Source: Robiginitomaculum_A sp036478535
GTDB lineage: Bacteria > Pseudomonadota > Alphaproteobacteria > Caulobacterales > Maricaulaceae
Reading direction: 5' to 3'
NCBI GenBank assembly: GCA_965224735.1
Contig: OZ245059.1
Location: 1,922,001-1,986,000 of the forward strand
Length of the DNA stretch: 64,000 nucleotides
The notes beneath the pieces are model-generated. The model was given only the letters and a program-made list of their open reading frames with translations, had not been told where the DNA came from and ran no database searches. The translations under genes and the position numbers were made by a program. This document shows, one piece after another, positions 37,193-45,955 of this stretch (within the stretch, counting starts at the first letter, position 1; the number at the start of each line of letters is the position of its first letter).

Positions 37193-38842
37193 ATGCAAGG
37201 CTTGATGATGCATCAGCAATTGATGATCAGTGATTTAATCGAACACGCATCCCTTAATCATGGAACCAGAGAAATTTTTTGTCGCGAGAGCGATGGTAGC
37301 GATTTCACATACACTTGGGCCGAGTGTGCAAAGCGGGTGAAAAAACTCGCAAACGCACTTTTGGCTACAGGCGTCAAGCCAGGAGACCGGGTTGCGACAA
37401 TCGCTTGGAACAATCGCCGCCATATAGAAATTTACTATGCCCTATCAGGCATTGGCGCGATTGTGCACACCATCAACCCACGTCTTGATCCAAAACAAAT
37501 TGCATGGATGATTGGCCACGCAGAAGACAGCTATTTATTTTTTGACACGGCTTTCGCGCCGATTGTACACGGCATAGGCGGGTTTTGCCCGAGTATAAAA
37601 AAATGGATCTCCATGTGCGGCGAAGACCAAGTGCCCACTGGTTCTACCAAAGTTGAAAGCTATGAGGCTTTCATAGACGGACATGCAGATACGATAAAAT
37701 GGCCGCGTTTTGATGAAAACACAGCCTGTACTCTTTGCTATACCTCTGGTACCACTGGCAATCCAAAAGGTGTTCTTTACTCGCATCGCTCAACCATTTT
37801 GCATGCTTGGGCCTCATGTGCCAAAGACGTGATTGGTCTCTCGGCCGGCGATTGCGTGCTTGCCGTTGTGCCCATGTTCCATATCAGCGCCTGGGGGCTT
37901 GTCTATTCTTGCGCTATGATGGGCTGCAAATTGGTTATGCCTGGGCCTGACCTAGATGGCAAAAGCCTTTCAGATATGATCCGACAAGAGGACGTCACCT
38001 ATATGCTTGGCGTACCAACCATCTGGATGGGTATCCTTAATCATCTCCGCTCGGAAGGCGGGAAAATGATGGGGAAATTACCATCCGTAAAATGTGCACT
38101 TGTCGGCGGCTCCGCCCTCCCCGCAGTACTTTTGAAAGCCTATGAGAAAGAACTTGGTATTCCCATGCAACAAGGTTGGGGCATGACAGAAACATCGCCG
38201 CTGGGCGTGGTCAACTCACCATTACCAGGCCATGAAGGTCTTTCTGAGAACGAGCTTACCACCATTAAACTTTACGCAGGCCGCGCTATTTTTGGCATCG
38301 AGCTTCGCATTGTTGACGACGAAGACAATATCTTGCCGCGTGACGGGAAAGCAACAGGGCATTTGCACGCGCGCGGGCCGTGGGTTTCCAACCAGTATTT
38401 CAAAAAAGAAGACCGCAGTGATTTCACTGCTGATGGTTGGTTTAGAACTGGCGATGTGGCCGCCTTGCACCCAAGCGGACATTTAGAAATCACTGACCGC
38501 TCCAAGGACGTCATTAAATCTGGCGGCGAGTGGATTAGCTCTATTGGAGTTGAGCACGCCGCTATGAACCATCCTGATGTTGCTATGGCAGCCTGTATTG
38601 GTGCCCACCATGAAAAATGGCAAGAGCGCCCTATTCTTATCGTGCAGCCTGAGCCTGGGAAAACGCCTGACAAAGACGAGATTAAAAAATGCATTGCGGC
38701 TAAATATGCTAAATGGTGGCTGCCTGATGCGATTTTCTTCAAAGACGCTCTGCCGATTGGTGCAACGGGCAAAGTGCTTAAGAAAGATTTGAAAGAAGAA
38801 TATAAAGGTTTTTCGCTTACGAACGAAAGCCCAGCGAATTAG
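37193..38842 (+). CDS. AMP-dependent acyl-CoA ligase (DmdB/medium-long chain type)
   Basis: This 549-residue member of the adenylate-forming family has the P-loop-like YTSGTTGNPKGVLYSH, the motif GWGMTETSPLG, GWFRTGDVA and the late lysine motif LPIGATGKVLKK. It activates carboxylic acids to CoA thioesters. The opening MQGLMMHQQLMISDLIEHA is typical of ligases annotated as medium/long-chain fatty acid or methylmercaptopropionyl-CoA (DmdB) ligases. The substrate cannot be read from the sequence. A ribosome site GGCGGAG precedes the ATG. Confidence 0.88.
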   Translation: MQGLMMHQQLMISDLIEHASLNHGTREIFCRESDGSDFTYTWAECAKRVKKLANALLATGVKPGDRVATIAWNNRRHIEIYYALSGIGAIVHTINPRLDPKQIAWMIGHAEDSYLFFDTAFAPIVHGIGGFCPSIKKWISMCGEDQVPTGSTKVESYEAFIDGHADTIKWPRFDENTACTLCYTSGTTGNPKGVLYSHRSTILHAWASCAKDVIGLSAGDCVLAVVPMFHISAWGLVYSCAMMGCKLVMPGPDLDGKSLSDMIRQEDVTYMLGVPTIWMGILNHLRSEGGKMMGKLPSVKCALVGGSALPAVLLKAYEKELGIPMQQGWGMTETSPLGVVNSPLPGHEGLSENELTTIKLYAGRAIFGIELRIVDDEDNILPRDGKATGHLHARGPWVSNQYFKKEDRSDFTADGWFRTGDVAALHPSGHLEITDRSKDVIKSGGEWISSIGVEHAAMNHPDVAMAACIGAHHEKWQERPILIVQPEPGKTPDKDEIKKCIAAKYAKWWLPDAIFFKDALPIGATGKVLKKDLKEEYKGFSLTNESPAN

Positions 38843-38950
38843 GGTTTATGTTTCGCGCACGCCTACAGGTTTGGCCAAAGGGGTAATTCTGGCCAATCTA
38901 TCTTCAAAACTCCATATAACCTCATCATGTAACCTCATGTAAGCTCTGCG

Positions 38951-39037
38951 TTATGTTGGCCATAAATGCGCGTGCCAAATACTTGAATAGAACAACCCCA
39001 TTGCACCAATCGGCAGAGCGCCTTTGGGTAAATCGGC
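38951..39037 (-). pseudogene. Fragment of an acyl-CoA ligase C-terminus
   Basis: In the minus strand, ADLPKGALPIGAMGLF corresponds to the late ligase motif (KDALPIGATGKVL) of the gene at 37193-38842. A 20-bp stretch (39001-39020) is an exact inverted copy of 38746-38765, with 27 of 29 bp matching over the wider block. It is in frame after the stop of the enoyl-CoA hydratase fragment and is a recombination scar, not a gene. Confidence 0.6.
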
Positions 39038-39136
39038 TCATAAGTTTGCAGCAAATGCATTACGATTTTCAGGTTTGTTGAGAATGATATGGGCAATATT
39101 ATTTTCTATTGAAAAATCAAAAGTTGTAAAAGTCAT
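39038..39136 (-). pseudogene. N-terminal fragment of an enoyl-CoA hydratase
   Basis: A start ATG at 39136 with AAGGAGAG upstream opens MTFTTFDFSIENNIAHIILN followed by KPENRNAFAANL and a stop. The pattern I-A-x-I-x-L-N-x-P-E-x-x-N-A-F is the crotonase-family N-terminus. The remaining 230 or so residues are missing; the sequence jumps into an acyl-CoA ligase fragment. It lies 90 bp downstream of the SDR gene and was probably the second gene of that operon. Confidence 0.75.
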
Positions 39137-39226
39137 TTTCTCTCCTTTTGCAAGGCCTCATCATCAAGGAAGGCAAATTCTGTATCGCGAAAATTGCTTC
39201 GGTTTACCAATAATGTTTTCACCACA

Positions 39227-40105
39227 CTAATATCCCCTCATTATTTTCGTTGGCAAGGCATCAAATACATGATCAGGTACGAAAAAATCACCGACCAAAG
39301 GGCCGTCATAGCCAGGGGCGTATTTTGAAAAATCAGTGACACCTTCTGCGCGCAACAGCTCCTCATCAATAACAAAATGCCCTGTAAAAGCCTTTGGGTC
39401 TTTTGTTAGGATAAGATGAGCACTATCCGAAAGAATTTCTGGTGTACGGCTCATTTTTGCCATTTGGTCACCGCCTAGAACATTACGCACGGCAGCCGTG
39501 TTAATCGTGGTCACAGGCCAAAGAGAGTTTACGCCAATGCCTAAAGATTTAAACTCTTCCGCCATGCCAAGCGTGCACATAGACATTCCGTATTTTGCTA
39601 TTGTGTAAGCCGTATGGTTTTTAAACCATTTGGCTGACATATCTAGTGGTGGTGACAGGTTCAAAATATGGGCATGGTCACTTTCTTTCAAATAAGGCAA
39701 GCAGAGCTTTGAAAGTAAGAACGTACCGCGCGCATTGACGTTATTCATTAAATCATACCGCTTCATAGACGTCGCTTCTGTGCCGGTCATAACAATTGCG
39801 CTCGCATTATTAATACAAATATCAATGCCGCCAAACTTTTCACTTGTTTGCTCTATAGCTGCCGCTACCATATCATCATTACGAATATCGCAAACAAGCG
39901 GAAGAGCAGTGCCCCCTACAGCTTCTATTTCTTTTGCTGCTGTGTAGATAGTTCCAGGAAGTTTCGGGTGCGGCTCAGCTGTTTTAGCCGCTAGTGCAAT
40001 ATTTGCCCCATCACGCGCAGCCCGCAGCGCTATTGCCAGCCCAATCCCGCGCGATCCTCCCGACATAAAAATCGTCTTGTTCTTTAAACTTTCTAAATTT
40101 GCCAT
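39227..40105 (-). CDS. SDR-family oxidoreductase (HSDL2-like)
   Basis: A 292-residue short-chain dehydrogenase with cofactor motif SGGSRGIGLAIA, the NNAS block and catalytic Y-x-x-x-K in YTIAKYGMSM. The C-terminal extension (FVIDEELLRAEGVTDFSKYA) is characteristic of the HSDL2-like group, which is linked to fatty-acid metabolism. The neighbouring ligase and hydratase fragment support an acyl-CoA role. The substrate is unknown. Confidence 0.85.
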   Translation of the reverse strand: MANLESLKNKTIFMSGGSRGIGLAIALRAARDGANIALAAKTAEPHPKLPGTIYTAAKEIEAVGGTALPLVCDIRNDDMVAAAIEQTSEKFGGIDICINNASAIVMTGTEATSMKRYDLMNNVNARGTFLLSKLCLPYLKESDHAHILNLSPPLDMSAKWFKNHTAYTIAKYGMSMCTLGMAEEFKSLGIGVNSLWPVTTINTAAVRNVLGGDQMAKMSRTPEILSDSAHLILTKDPKAFTGHFVIDEELLRAEGVTDFSKYAPGYDGPLVGDFFVPDHVFDALPTKIMRGY

Positions 40106-40334
40106 TAGCGCTTACTCCAAATCTGATGACTGTAACAATGTAGGCTCTTATATAAGCCGTGTACAAATAATTGCATAGACATAAATTGGGGGTTATTATG
40201 GCGCTTAGTGAAGCAATAATTGTAGAAACCCCGACTGAAGGGGGCTATGGTAAGCTAAGGAGTGAACCAAATTAAAATGTCAGGCAGACCATTTGACAAG
40301 ACTATTGGCAAAGAGACGCAGGATATTTATTCCT
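40106..40334. other. Intergenic, short relic frames
   Basis: A 25-codon frame starts at ATG 40198 (MALSEAIIVETPTEGGYGKL) after a G-rich ribosome-like site, and another short frame starts near 40278 (MSGRPFDKTIGKETQ). Neither continues. They look like remnants attached to the rhodanese fragment that follows. Confidence 0.3.
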
Positions 40335-40469
40335 TTTCTTAGTCCTGAGCAGGCGCACGTTTTGGCACGGGATAAACCAACCTTGTTGCTGGATATCCGT
40401 GGCTCTCGCGAGCGGGAACGCAATGGCAATGCAGGCCGATATATCAAAAGAAAAACCGAACCTTATTGA
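40335..40469 (+). pseudogene. Rhodanese-like domain fragment
   Basis: The frame reads FLSPEQAHVLARDKPTLLLD, then IRGSRERERNGNAGR and a stop after KTEPY. S-P-E-Q-A with L-L-D-I-R and R-E-R-E is the first half of a rhodanese domain. The half with the catalytic cysteine is missing and the 5' end is out of frame. It is a decayed gene just upstream of the phosphorylase. Confidence 0.6.
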
Positions 40470-40555
40470 AGACCTAGAGCACTCCCGAAAACCGCCTCCC
40501 AAAACCACCGCATAGAAACCCGCCTCACCAATACGTTAAAGAATGGATTTGAAAA

Positions 40556-41317
40556 ATGAGTCAGAAAAAACCTCAAGAAGTAACAGCCCTTATTGGCGGC
40601 ACAGGTATTTATGCAATTGATGGTATGAAGCTTTATGGTGAGACCATCAAAACACCCTATGGCGAAGTGAGTGTCGAGCGTACCGACACGCTCATTTTTC
40701 TCAATCGTCATGCCCCCAATCATAGTGTACCGCCGCATATGGTCAATTACCGTGCAAATATCAAAGCCCTTGATATGCTTGACGTAAAACGGATATGCGC
40801 GACCTTTGCAGTTGGCTCCATCAATGAAGGTTTCGAATTGGCTGTGCCTGTTATTTTAGATGATTTCATAGATTTTTCTTCAGGGCGCACCCATAGTTTT
40901 TTTGATGAAATTAAGAAAGGCGTTGGGCATGTCGATATGAGTGTTCCCTTTTGCCCGAGCCTGAGTAATTCTTTGCAAAGTGAGGCAAAAAAACTAGGCC
41001 TAAAAGTGCGGCGCGGCGGCACATATGCCAGCACCAATGGCCCGCGTTTTGAAAGCCCTGCCGAAATAAAATTTTACCGAAAAATGAATGCGGATGTCGT
41101 TGGGATGACCTTGTGCCCTGAATTACCCCTCGCTCTGGAACTTGGTATGCGCTATGCAGGCGTAGCATTTTCCATTAACTGGGGTGCGGGTATGACACCA
41201 AAAATTGAGCTTATGCATAAAGGCGTAAATGAAATTAAAAACACTATGTTGCGTATGATGATTGGCGCGCTAAAGACCACCAAAAACGCAGACTGTGTAC
41301 CAGCGGTGCTCTTATGA
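40556..41317 (+). CDS. MTA/MTI phosphorylase family protein
   Basis: This 253-residue member of the PNP/MTAP family phosphorolyses a 6-oxo or 6-amino purine nucleoside such as methylthioadenosine or methylthioinosine. Signatures include ALIGGTGIYAIDG, the phosphate-binding FLNRHAPNHSVPPHMVNYRA, and YASTNGPRFESPAEIKFYRK with the later GMTLCPELPLALELGM. Deciding between MTAP and MTIP would need active-site comparison. With the exported adenosine deaminase-like gene downstream on the other strand it suggests local purine salvage. Confidence 0.88.
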   Translation: MSQKKPQEVTALIGGTGIYAIDGMKLYGETIKTPYGEVSVERTDTLIFLNRHAPNHSVPPHMVNYRANIKALDMLDVKRICATFAVGSINEGFELAVPVILDDFIDFSSGRTHSFFDEIKKGVGHVDMSVPFCPSLSNSLQSEAKKLGLKVRRGGTYASTNGPRFESPAEIKFYRKMNADVVGMTLCPELPLALELGMRYAGVAFSINWGAGMTPKIELMHKGVNEIKNTMLRMMIGALKTTKNADCVPAVLL

Positions 41318-41439
41318 TAAAATTTTCTTATGCAGACAAATTAGAAAACTTCAAACAAACAGTTTATTGGCTTGTGCAGCGCAGTAATTTGAACGGTGCT
41401 TTTTCATAAGCATCCAGTTTTTTTGAGTACTCGCCATTA

Positions 41440-41704
41440 GGTAGTGTACTCATAAACTCAGGTCGAAATGGAGCTAAATATGCTAGGAAAAGTGCGCAGG
41501 TCGGGCTTATTGCCCAGCCAAGTGCTTTGACGACGTAGATTGAAGTAGATTTAGTTCCGGATTATAGTCGCACCCTGCATGGCCACTTTGCCCACTGGCA
41601 TCGTTGTAAACTTTTGAAAATGCTAGCATTTCCTGCAACTTTACGCCTAACCAGTGAACAAATTGACACATGCCATTTCGACCTGAGTTTATGAGTCCAC
41701 TACC
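41440..41704. mobile_element. Non-autonomous inverted-repeat element (MITE-like, 265 bp)
   Basis: 32-bp terminal inverted repeats with a single mismatch (41440-41471, starting GGTAGTGTACTCATAAACTC, and inverted at 41673-41704) are flanked by TA on both sides (41438-41439, 41705-41706). The interior has no transposase frame. Size, TIR and TA duplication fit a MITE mobilised by an IS5- or IS630-type transposase. The right end meets the adenosine deaminase stop codon. Confidence 0.85.
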
Positions 41705-43125
41705 TAGTAATGACTTTCAAAATCCGTAAATCTCTCATCAAGGGATTTTATCAATGCTGTTTTTTCATCTTTAGGCAAAAATGAATATTTCAAACTGTTA
41801 TAAGCAAGTGCCTTTAACTCCGTATAACTAAGACCGAATTCCTGCACGGCACGCATATATTCGTGCGAAAGATCAATACGCGAAACACCTTCATCATCGG
41901 TTGAAAGTGCCGTTGGAACCCCCGCTTTTCGGTATGTGGAAAATGGGTGCGCTTTCCCCTTAATACCAAGCAAAACGTCTGAAGACGTTAGGTTTATTTC
42001 AACCAAAATTTCTTTTTCTTTCATAAAGTTAAGCAAATCTTTGTAACCATCTTCAAACACAATATCTGTGCCGTGACCGATACGTTTTGCATGCCCAATC
42101 TTGATAGCGTCATGAATATGAAACCTCAATTCTTTGGGATGCGTAACACCCAGCCAAAGTTCGCCCGCATGCAAAGACACATTACGAGGGCCCAAAGTTT
42201 TATAAAGATAATCTAACTGCTGCATGTGCTGTGAATAATCGCGCAGCGCAATATAATCATCTTCTGGCGCGACAAGATTTGTGCCCACGAAACGATTATC
42301 TTGCTTCATAAGCTCCCAGCCAAAAATTGCATGGGCATAAACGGCAGATGCTGGCAGTGTGCGCACATCTTGGTTTAGGAAACGCACTTTTACTGAGCAG
42401 CCAGGCTGGGCATTTTCAGTGCCGCACCCAAGCAATTTATCTTTGCGCGCCATTGCTGCGTCCGTATCACGTATCGCCCGGGCGACCATTTCAGGAAGTT
42501 TTTTACCAAACTCTGATGCCATAAGCGTTTCATAATCAGCTTTTGCATCCCCGCTCATGGCTATGCCGCCAACCATTGGCAAAATCGTATCGAACAGTTC
42601 AAGCGTATGCATAAGCTCTAAGTAACTCACATTTTGACGCCCTGCGAGATTAGAGGCGTCTGCAACCATATCGCCAAATCTATTTGGCATGGACGCCATC
42701 GAGAAGAATGTATCAAAAAACTGGTCATGCCCACTCCAGCCTTGACTAGGAGTAAAATCACGCAAAGACAATTTATCGATCAATTCATTGCGCAGCTTTT
42801 GATCGCCAGTAAGCGCCTTTTTTACGCTCGGCAATGCCCCGCACCCATCAGGTCCTGGAAAGCGAATACCAAGCGCGTCTTTGTCCAGGCACATCTTATC
42901 TTCTTCAGCCCAAGCGATCCAACTTTCGGCGTATACTGCGCCGAATAAATGATTATGAAGATCGCCGCCTTTTGGCATGGCTTGAATAAATTCGCGCAAA
43001 GCAATGTTGTTATTTTTAATGGCGTTAAATTCACCAACGGCGCCGCCTAATGTTGGCGCTTCACTGCATGAAACGATTAAAGCCCCTACTATAAGTGTTG
43101 CTATAAGTGCTGCTATTTTTTTCAT
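41704..43125 (-). CDS. Exported adenosine deaminase family protein
   Basis: The 473-residue protein begins with a lipoprotein-type leader (IAALIATLIVGALIVSCSEA), unusual for cytosolic deaminases, so it probably acts on nucleosides in the envelope. Metal-dependent amidohydrolase residues are present: GGDLHNHLFG, SLHAGELW, IGHGTDI and STDDEGVSR. Length and leader resemble the ADGF/adenosine deaminase-like branch. Its stop codon lies at the end of the 265-bp element; before that insertion the stop would have been TAA at the same codon. Confidence 0.85.
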   Translation of the reverse strand: MKKIAALIATLIVGALIVSCSEAPTLGGAVGEFNAIKNNNIALREFIQAMPKGGDLHNHLFGAVYAESWIAWAEEDKMCLDKDALGIRFPGPDGCGALPSVKKALTGDQKLRNELIDKLSLRDFTPSQGWSGHDQFFDTFFSMASMPNRFGDMVADASNLAGRQNVSYLELMHTLELFDTILPMVGGIAMSGDAKADYETLMASEFGKKLPEMVARAIRDTDAAMARKDKLLGCGTENAQPGCSVKVRFLNQDVRTLPASAVYAHAIFGWELMKQDNRFVGTNLVAPEDDYIALRDYSQHMQQLDYLYKTLGPRNVSLHAGELWLGVTHPKELRFHIHDAIKIGHAKRIGHGTDIVFEDGYKDLLNFMKEKEILVEINLTSSDVLLGIKGKAHPFSTYRKAGVPTALSTDDEGVSRIDLSHEYMRAVQEFGLSYTELKALAYNSLKYSFLPKDEKTALIKSLDERFTDFESHY

Positions 43126-43486
43126 AATCCTCTTGTGTTTTCTTTAAGCATAATCTTAATCCACTACATTTAAAATCAAATTCTTTCCCTGCGAACGGCT
43201 TGAGTTCACGGCCAGTGCAGTTTAATCGGGTCAACGGTTAGTATCGTTAAGTTTGTAAATATGAGCAATGTTATACCTTCATCAACCCACCATTAATCCC
43301 AAATGCCTATAGCGCAATTAAGGCCTTAATGGACTGGTTTGCCATAAAAAAATGAGCTATTGATAGCCAAATTAGCCGTTAATACATATCACCTGCACAT
43401 AAGCACTCCTTCAGGATCTACAAGTTTCCACCATAATTATGTGAAAAACAGATGACGGAAATGAATATACCACTTAATATAACGCC
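43126..43486. other. Intergenic divergent region
   Basis: Between the divergent deaminase and TIGR02301 genes. No gene, repeat or clear promoter was identified. Confidence 0.35.
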
Positions 43487-43915
43487 ATGAAATTTTTTTT
43501 ACCACTTTTGTTGATCGTGCACGCTACGCCAAGTTTGGCGCAAGATGCCAAGTCTTTAACGGCGACAAAAGCGTTTGAGCAAGCTGACAACCGCATCGAC
43601 AAAAACATGGTCACCATGAGTAATTTAGTTGAAGCTATGGCCAATAATCTTGGACAGCTTCACTATCTGCGCACCCTTTGTTTTCCCAATGACAATCAAA
43701 CATGGCGAGTAACGGCTAGTAAAATGATGGCCATTGAAGTGCCAAAAGATAGCGCGCGTCGCCGCGAGCTTATTCGCGCTTTTAACACGGGGTATTACGA
43801 GCAAAAATCCCGCTACCAAAAATGTGACAACACGGTCGCAGTCGACGTGGCTGCCTTGTCCGAAAATGGACGCCGTCTTGCCACAATGCTCGGCGATCCG
43901 TACCGGGAACGATAA
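43487..43915 (+). CDS. TIGR02301 family exported protein
   Basis: This 142-residue protein has a signal peptide (FFLPLLLIVHATPSLAQ) and the TIGR02301 pattern LGQLHYLRTLCF, later RRRELIRAFNTGYYEQ and YQKCDN. This alphaproteobacterial family has no known biochemical function and is often near pyrC-type or core genes. The dihydroorotase start codon lies 3 bp after its stop, so the two are probably cotranscribed. Confidence 0.85.
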   Translation: MKFFLPLLLIVHATPSLAQDAKSLTATKAFEQADNRIDKNMVTMSNLVEAMANNLGQLHYLRTLCFPNDNQTWRVTASKMMAIEVPKDSARRRELIRAFNTGYYEQKSRYQKCDNTVAVDVAALSENGRRLATMLGDPYRER

Positions 43916-43918
43916 AGA

Positions 43919-44962
43919 GTGGTTTCCAAATTGGTTATAACCCAGCCCGATGATTGGCATGTGCATGTTCGCGATGGAAACATGCTGGCTAGCATTATTA
44001 ATTATACGGCAGCCCAGTGCGGGCGGGCAATTATTATGCCGAATTTGCCAAAGCCGATAACAACAATAAAAGCGGCGGAAGATTACCGCAAGCGCATTAT
44101 AAAATCTGTCAATTCAAAGCTGAATTTTACGCCCCTTATGACGTTCTACCTAACCGACACTATGGACGTTAAGGAAATCGAACGTGGGTTTGAAAACGGT
44201 ATTTTTGCAGCTTGCAAATTATACCCTGCCAATGCAACAACCAATTCCAGCCACGGGGTTACAGACATTGACAATATAAAAACCGCACTTAAAATCATGC
44301 AGCGCATTGGTATGCCGCTCCTTATCCATGGTGAGGTGACCGATAGTGACATCGATATTTTTGATCGCGAAGCCGTGTTTATCGAGCGTGTTTTGTCCAA
44401 AATAATCGCTAATTTCCCTAGTTTGAAAATCGTCTTTGAGCATATCACCACCAAAAATGCTGCCGAATTTGTGCTAGAATCAGGCCCGCAAATTGCGGCG
44501 ACCATTACCCCGCATCACCTCGTCTATAACCGTAACGCTATTTTTGAGGGCGGGATAAATCCGCACCTGTATTGCTTGCCCATCGCCAAACGCGAAATTC
44601 ATAGGCTCTCCCTGCGTAAAGCCGCCTCGTCAGGTTCGCCCAAATTTTTTATGGGCACAGATTCTGCGCCCCATACGGTGGAAAACAAGCAATCCGCCTG
44701 CGGCTGCGCTGGGGTATTCAATGCACCCCACGCCATAGAGAGCTACGCACAAACATTTGAAGAAGAAAACGCGCTAGATAAACTCGAGAGCTTTGCTTCT
44801 TTAAATGGCCCAAAATTCTACGGCATGAAACCAAATACGCGCAAGATTATCCTAGAGCGCTCAGATACTCACATTCCAAAATTCATTAATATTATGGATA
44901 CAAAAATCATCCCGTTCCATAGCGGCGAAACATTAAATTGGCGGTTTGCGGGGTTTTTGTAA
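43919..44962 (+). CDS. pyrC: Dihydroorotase (class II)
   Basis: Catalyses the ring closure of carbamoyl-aspartate in pyrimidine synthesis. It starts with GTG at 43919. Metal ligands are in DDWHVHVRDG, the carbamylated lysine in AACKLYPANATTNSSHG, and later histidines in LIHGEVTD, VFEHITT and ITPHHLVYN. The closing aspartate is in MGTDSAPH. The length (347) is that of the PyrC type. Its 3' end overlaps the end of a phage-like fragment on the other strand. Confidence 0.95.
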   Translation: MVSKLVITQPDDWHVHVRDGNMLASIINYTAAQCGRAIIMPNLPKPITTIKAAEDYRKRIIKSVNSKLNFTPLMTFYLTDTMDVKEIERGFENGIFAACKLYPANATTNSSHGVTDIDNIKTALKIMQRIGMPLLIHGEVTDSDIDIFDREAVFIERVLSKIIANFPSLKIVFEHITTKNAAEFVLESGPQIAATITPHHLVYNRNAIFEGGINPHLYCLPIAKREIHRLSLRKAASSGSPKFFMGTDSAPHTVENKQSACGCAGVFNAPHAIESYAQTFEEENALDKLESFASLNGPKFYGMKPNTRKIILERSDTHIPKFINIMDTKIIPFHSGETLNWRFAGFL

Positions 44963-45955
44963 CCACCAATACAAGCCCCTGAACCAAACACAGAGACTGT
45001 ACATATAGGGAAATACCGAGGCGTTCCATGCATCACCAAACCCGCCTAATGCTGTTGCAGACTTCTCAAACCAAGTGATAATTTGAGGTAATTGGTCGAT
45101 AAAACCTTCCGCCATACCCTGTATCTGCGGCGCAAGCCTGAGAATTGCCCCCGTTAAGCCAACTTTTATTATCTCGCCCATTTTTTCAAGCTCGTCATTA
45201 GCATCTGAGCCTGATTTGACCAAATCGTTGCTGAGCACAAGACCTAAACCCCGCGCCTCTGCCTTCATTTGGGCAATGCCGCCCGCGCCTTGGTTCATCA
45301 GCTCGTTAAGCTTTGGTCCGTACCGCTCGCCGAATATTTTACCCGCCAATGCAGCGCGCTCGGCCGCATTATCCATTTTCGATAGCTCGCGGATTGCTGC
45401 GTCAATAAATTGGCCGCTATCGTTTATTTTTCCGTTGGTTATTTCGCTTTCAAGGCCTAATTGCTTAATTGCCTCAGCGGCGGGGCCGGCGCCAGTATTT
45501 CTAAATTGACCAAGGTTTTTTGTTGCGTAAATAAACCCGTTGGTCATATCAGACTGCGACAGCCCCAGCCGGTTTGCTATAAATGTGTACTCTTGCAATG
45601 TCTCAGCACTCACGCCAACCTGCTGGCTAAAATGCTGTAAATCATCCGCCGATTGCAGCGCTTTTTTAGCCAGCACAGCAAAACCAACGCCCGCCGCCGC
45701 GCCAGCAACAGCCGCAACGCCAGCAGGACCCGCAACACCCGCCTTTAAGATAGACTTCAAACCCTTGCTGCCTGCCTTAAATCCATTCTTGACACTATGA
45801 CCCATTTTTTGACCGAGCTTATAGCCGTTAAATTCTTTGCCAAATTCTCTGGAGGATTTGTGGCCAAGCGTCGACATTTGCTTAATCGCCTTTTTCCCGC
45901 CCTTAAATGAAACCCTAAAAAATGAATAACCCCGCCGCAAGCGGCGAGGTATCAA
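44933..45955 (-). pseudogene. Phage tail tape-measure protein fragment
   Basis: About 320 residues of a tape-measure N-terminal region are present: long small-residue helices (GVAGPAGVAAVAGAAAGVGF), then DLQHFSQQVGVSAETLQEYT and IFGERYGPKLNELMNQGAGG. The first residues are encoded by the hairpin end of the IS200-type element, so the true 5' end is gone. The C-terminus ends abruptly at a tryptophan-rich junk tail inside pyrC. Full proteins of this kind are usually longer. It is a prophage relic. Confidence 0.65.

Noticed and set aside
38943..39230. Open 68-residue frame on the plus strand at 39024-39230
   Set aside because: It is antisense to the hydratase fragment, which has a ribosome site and family motif.
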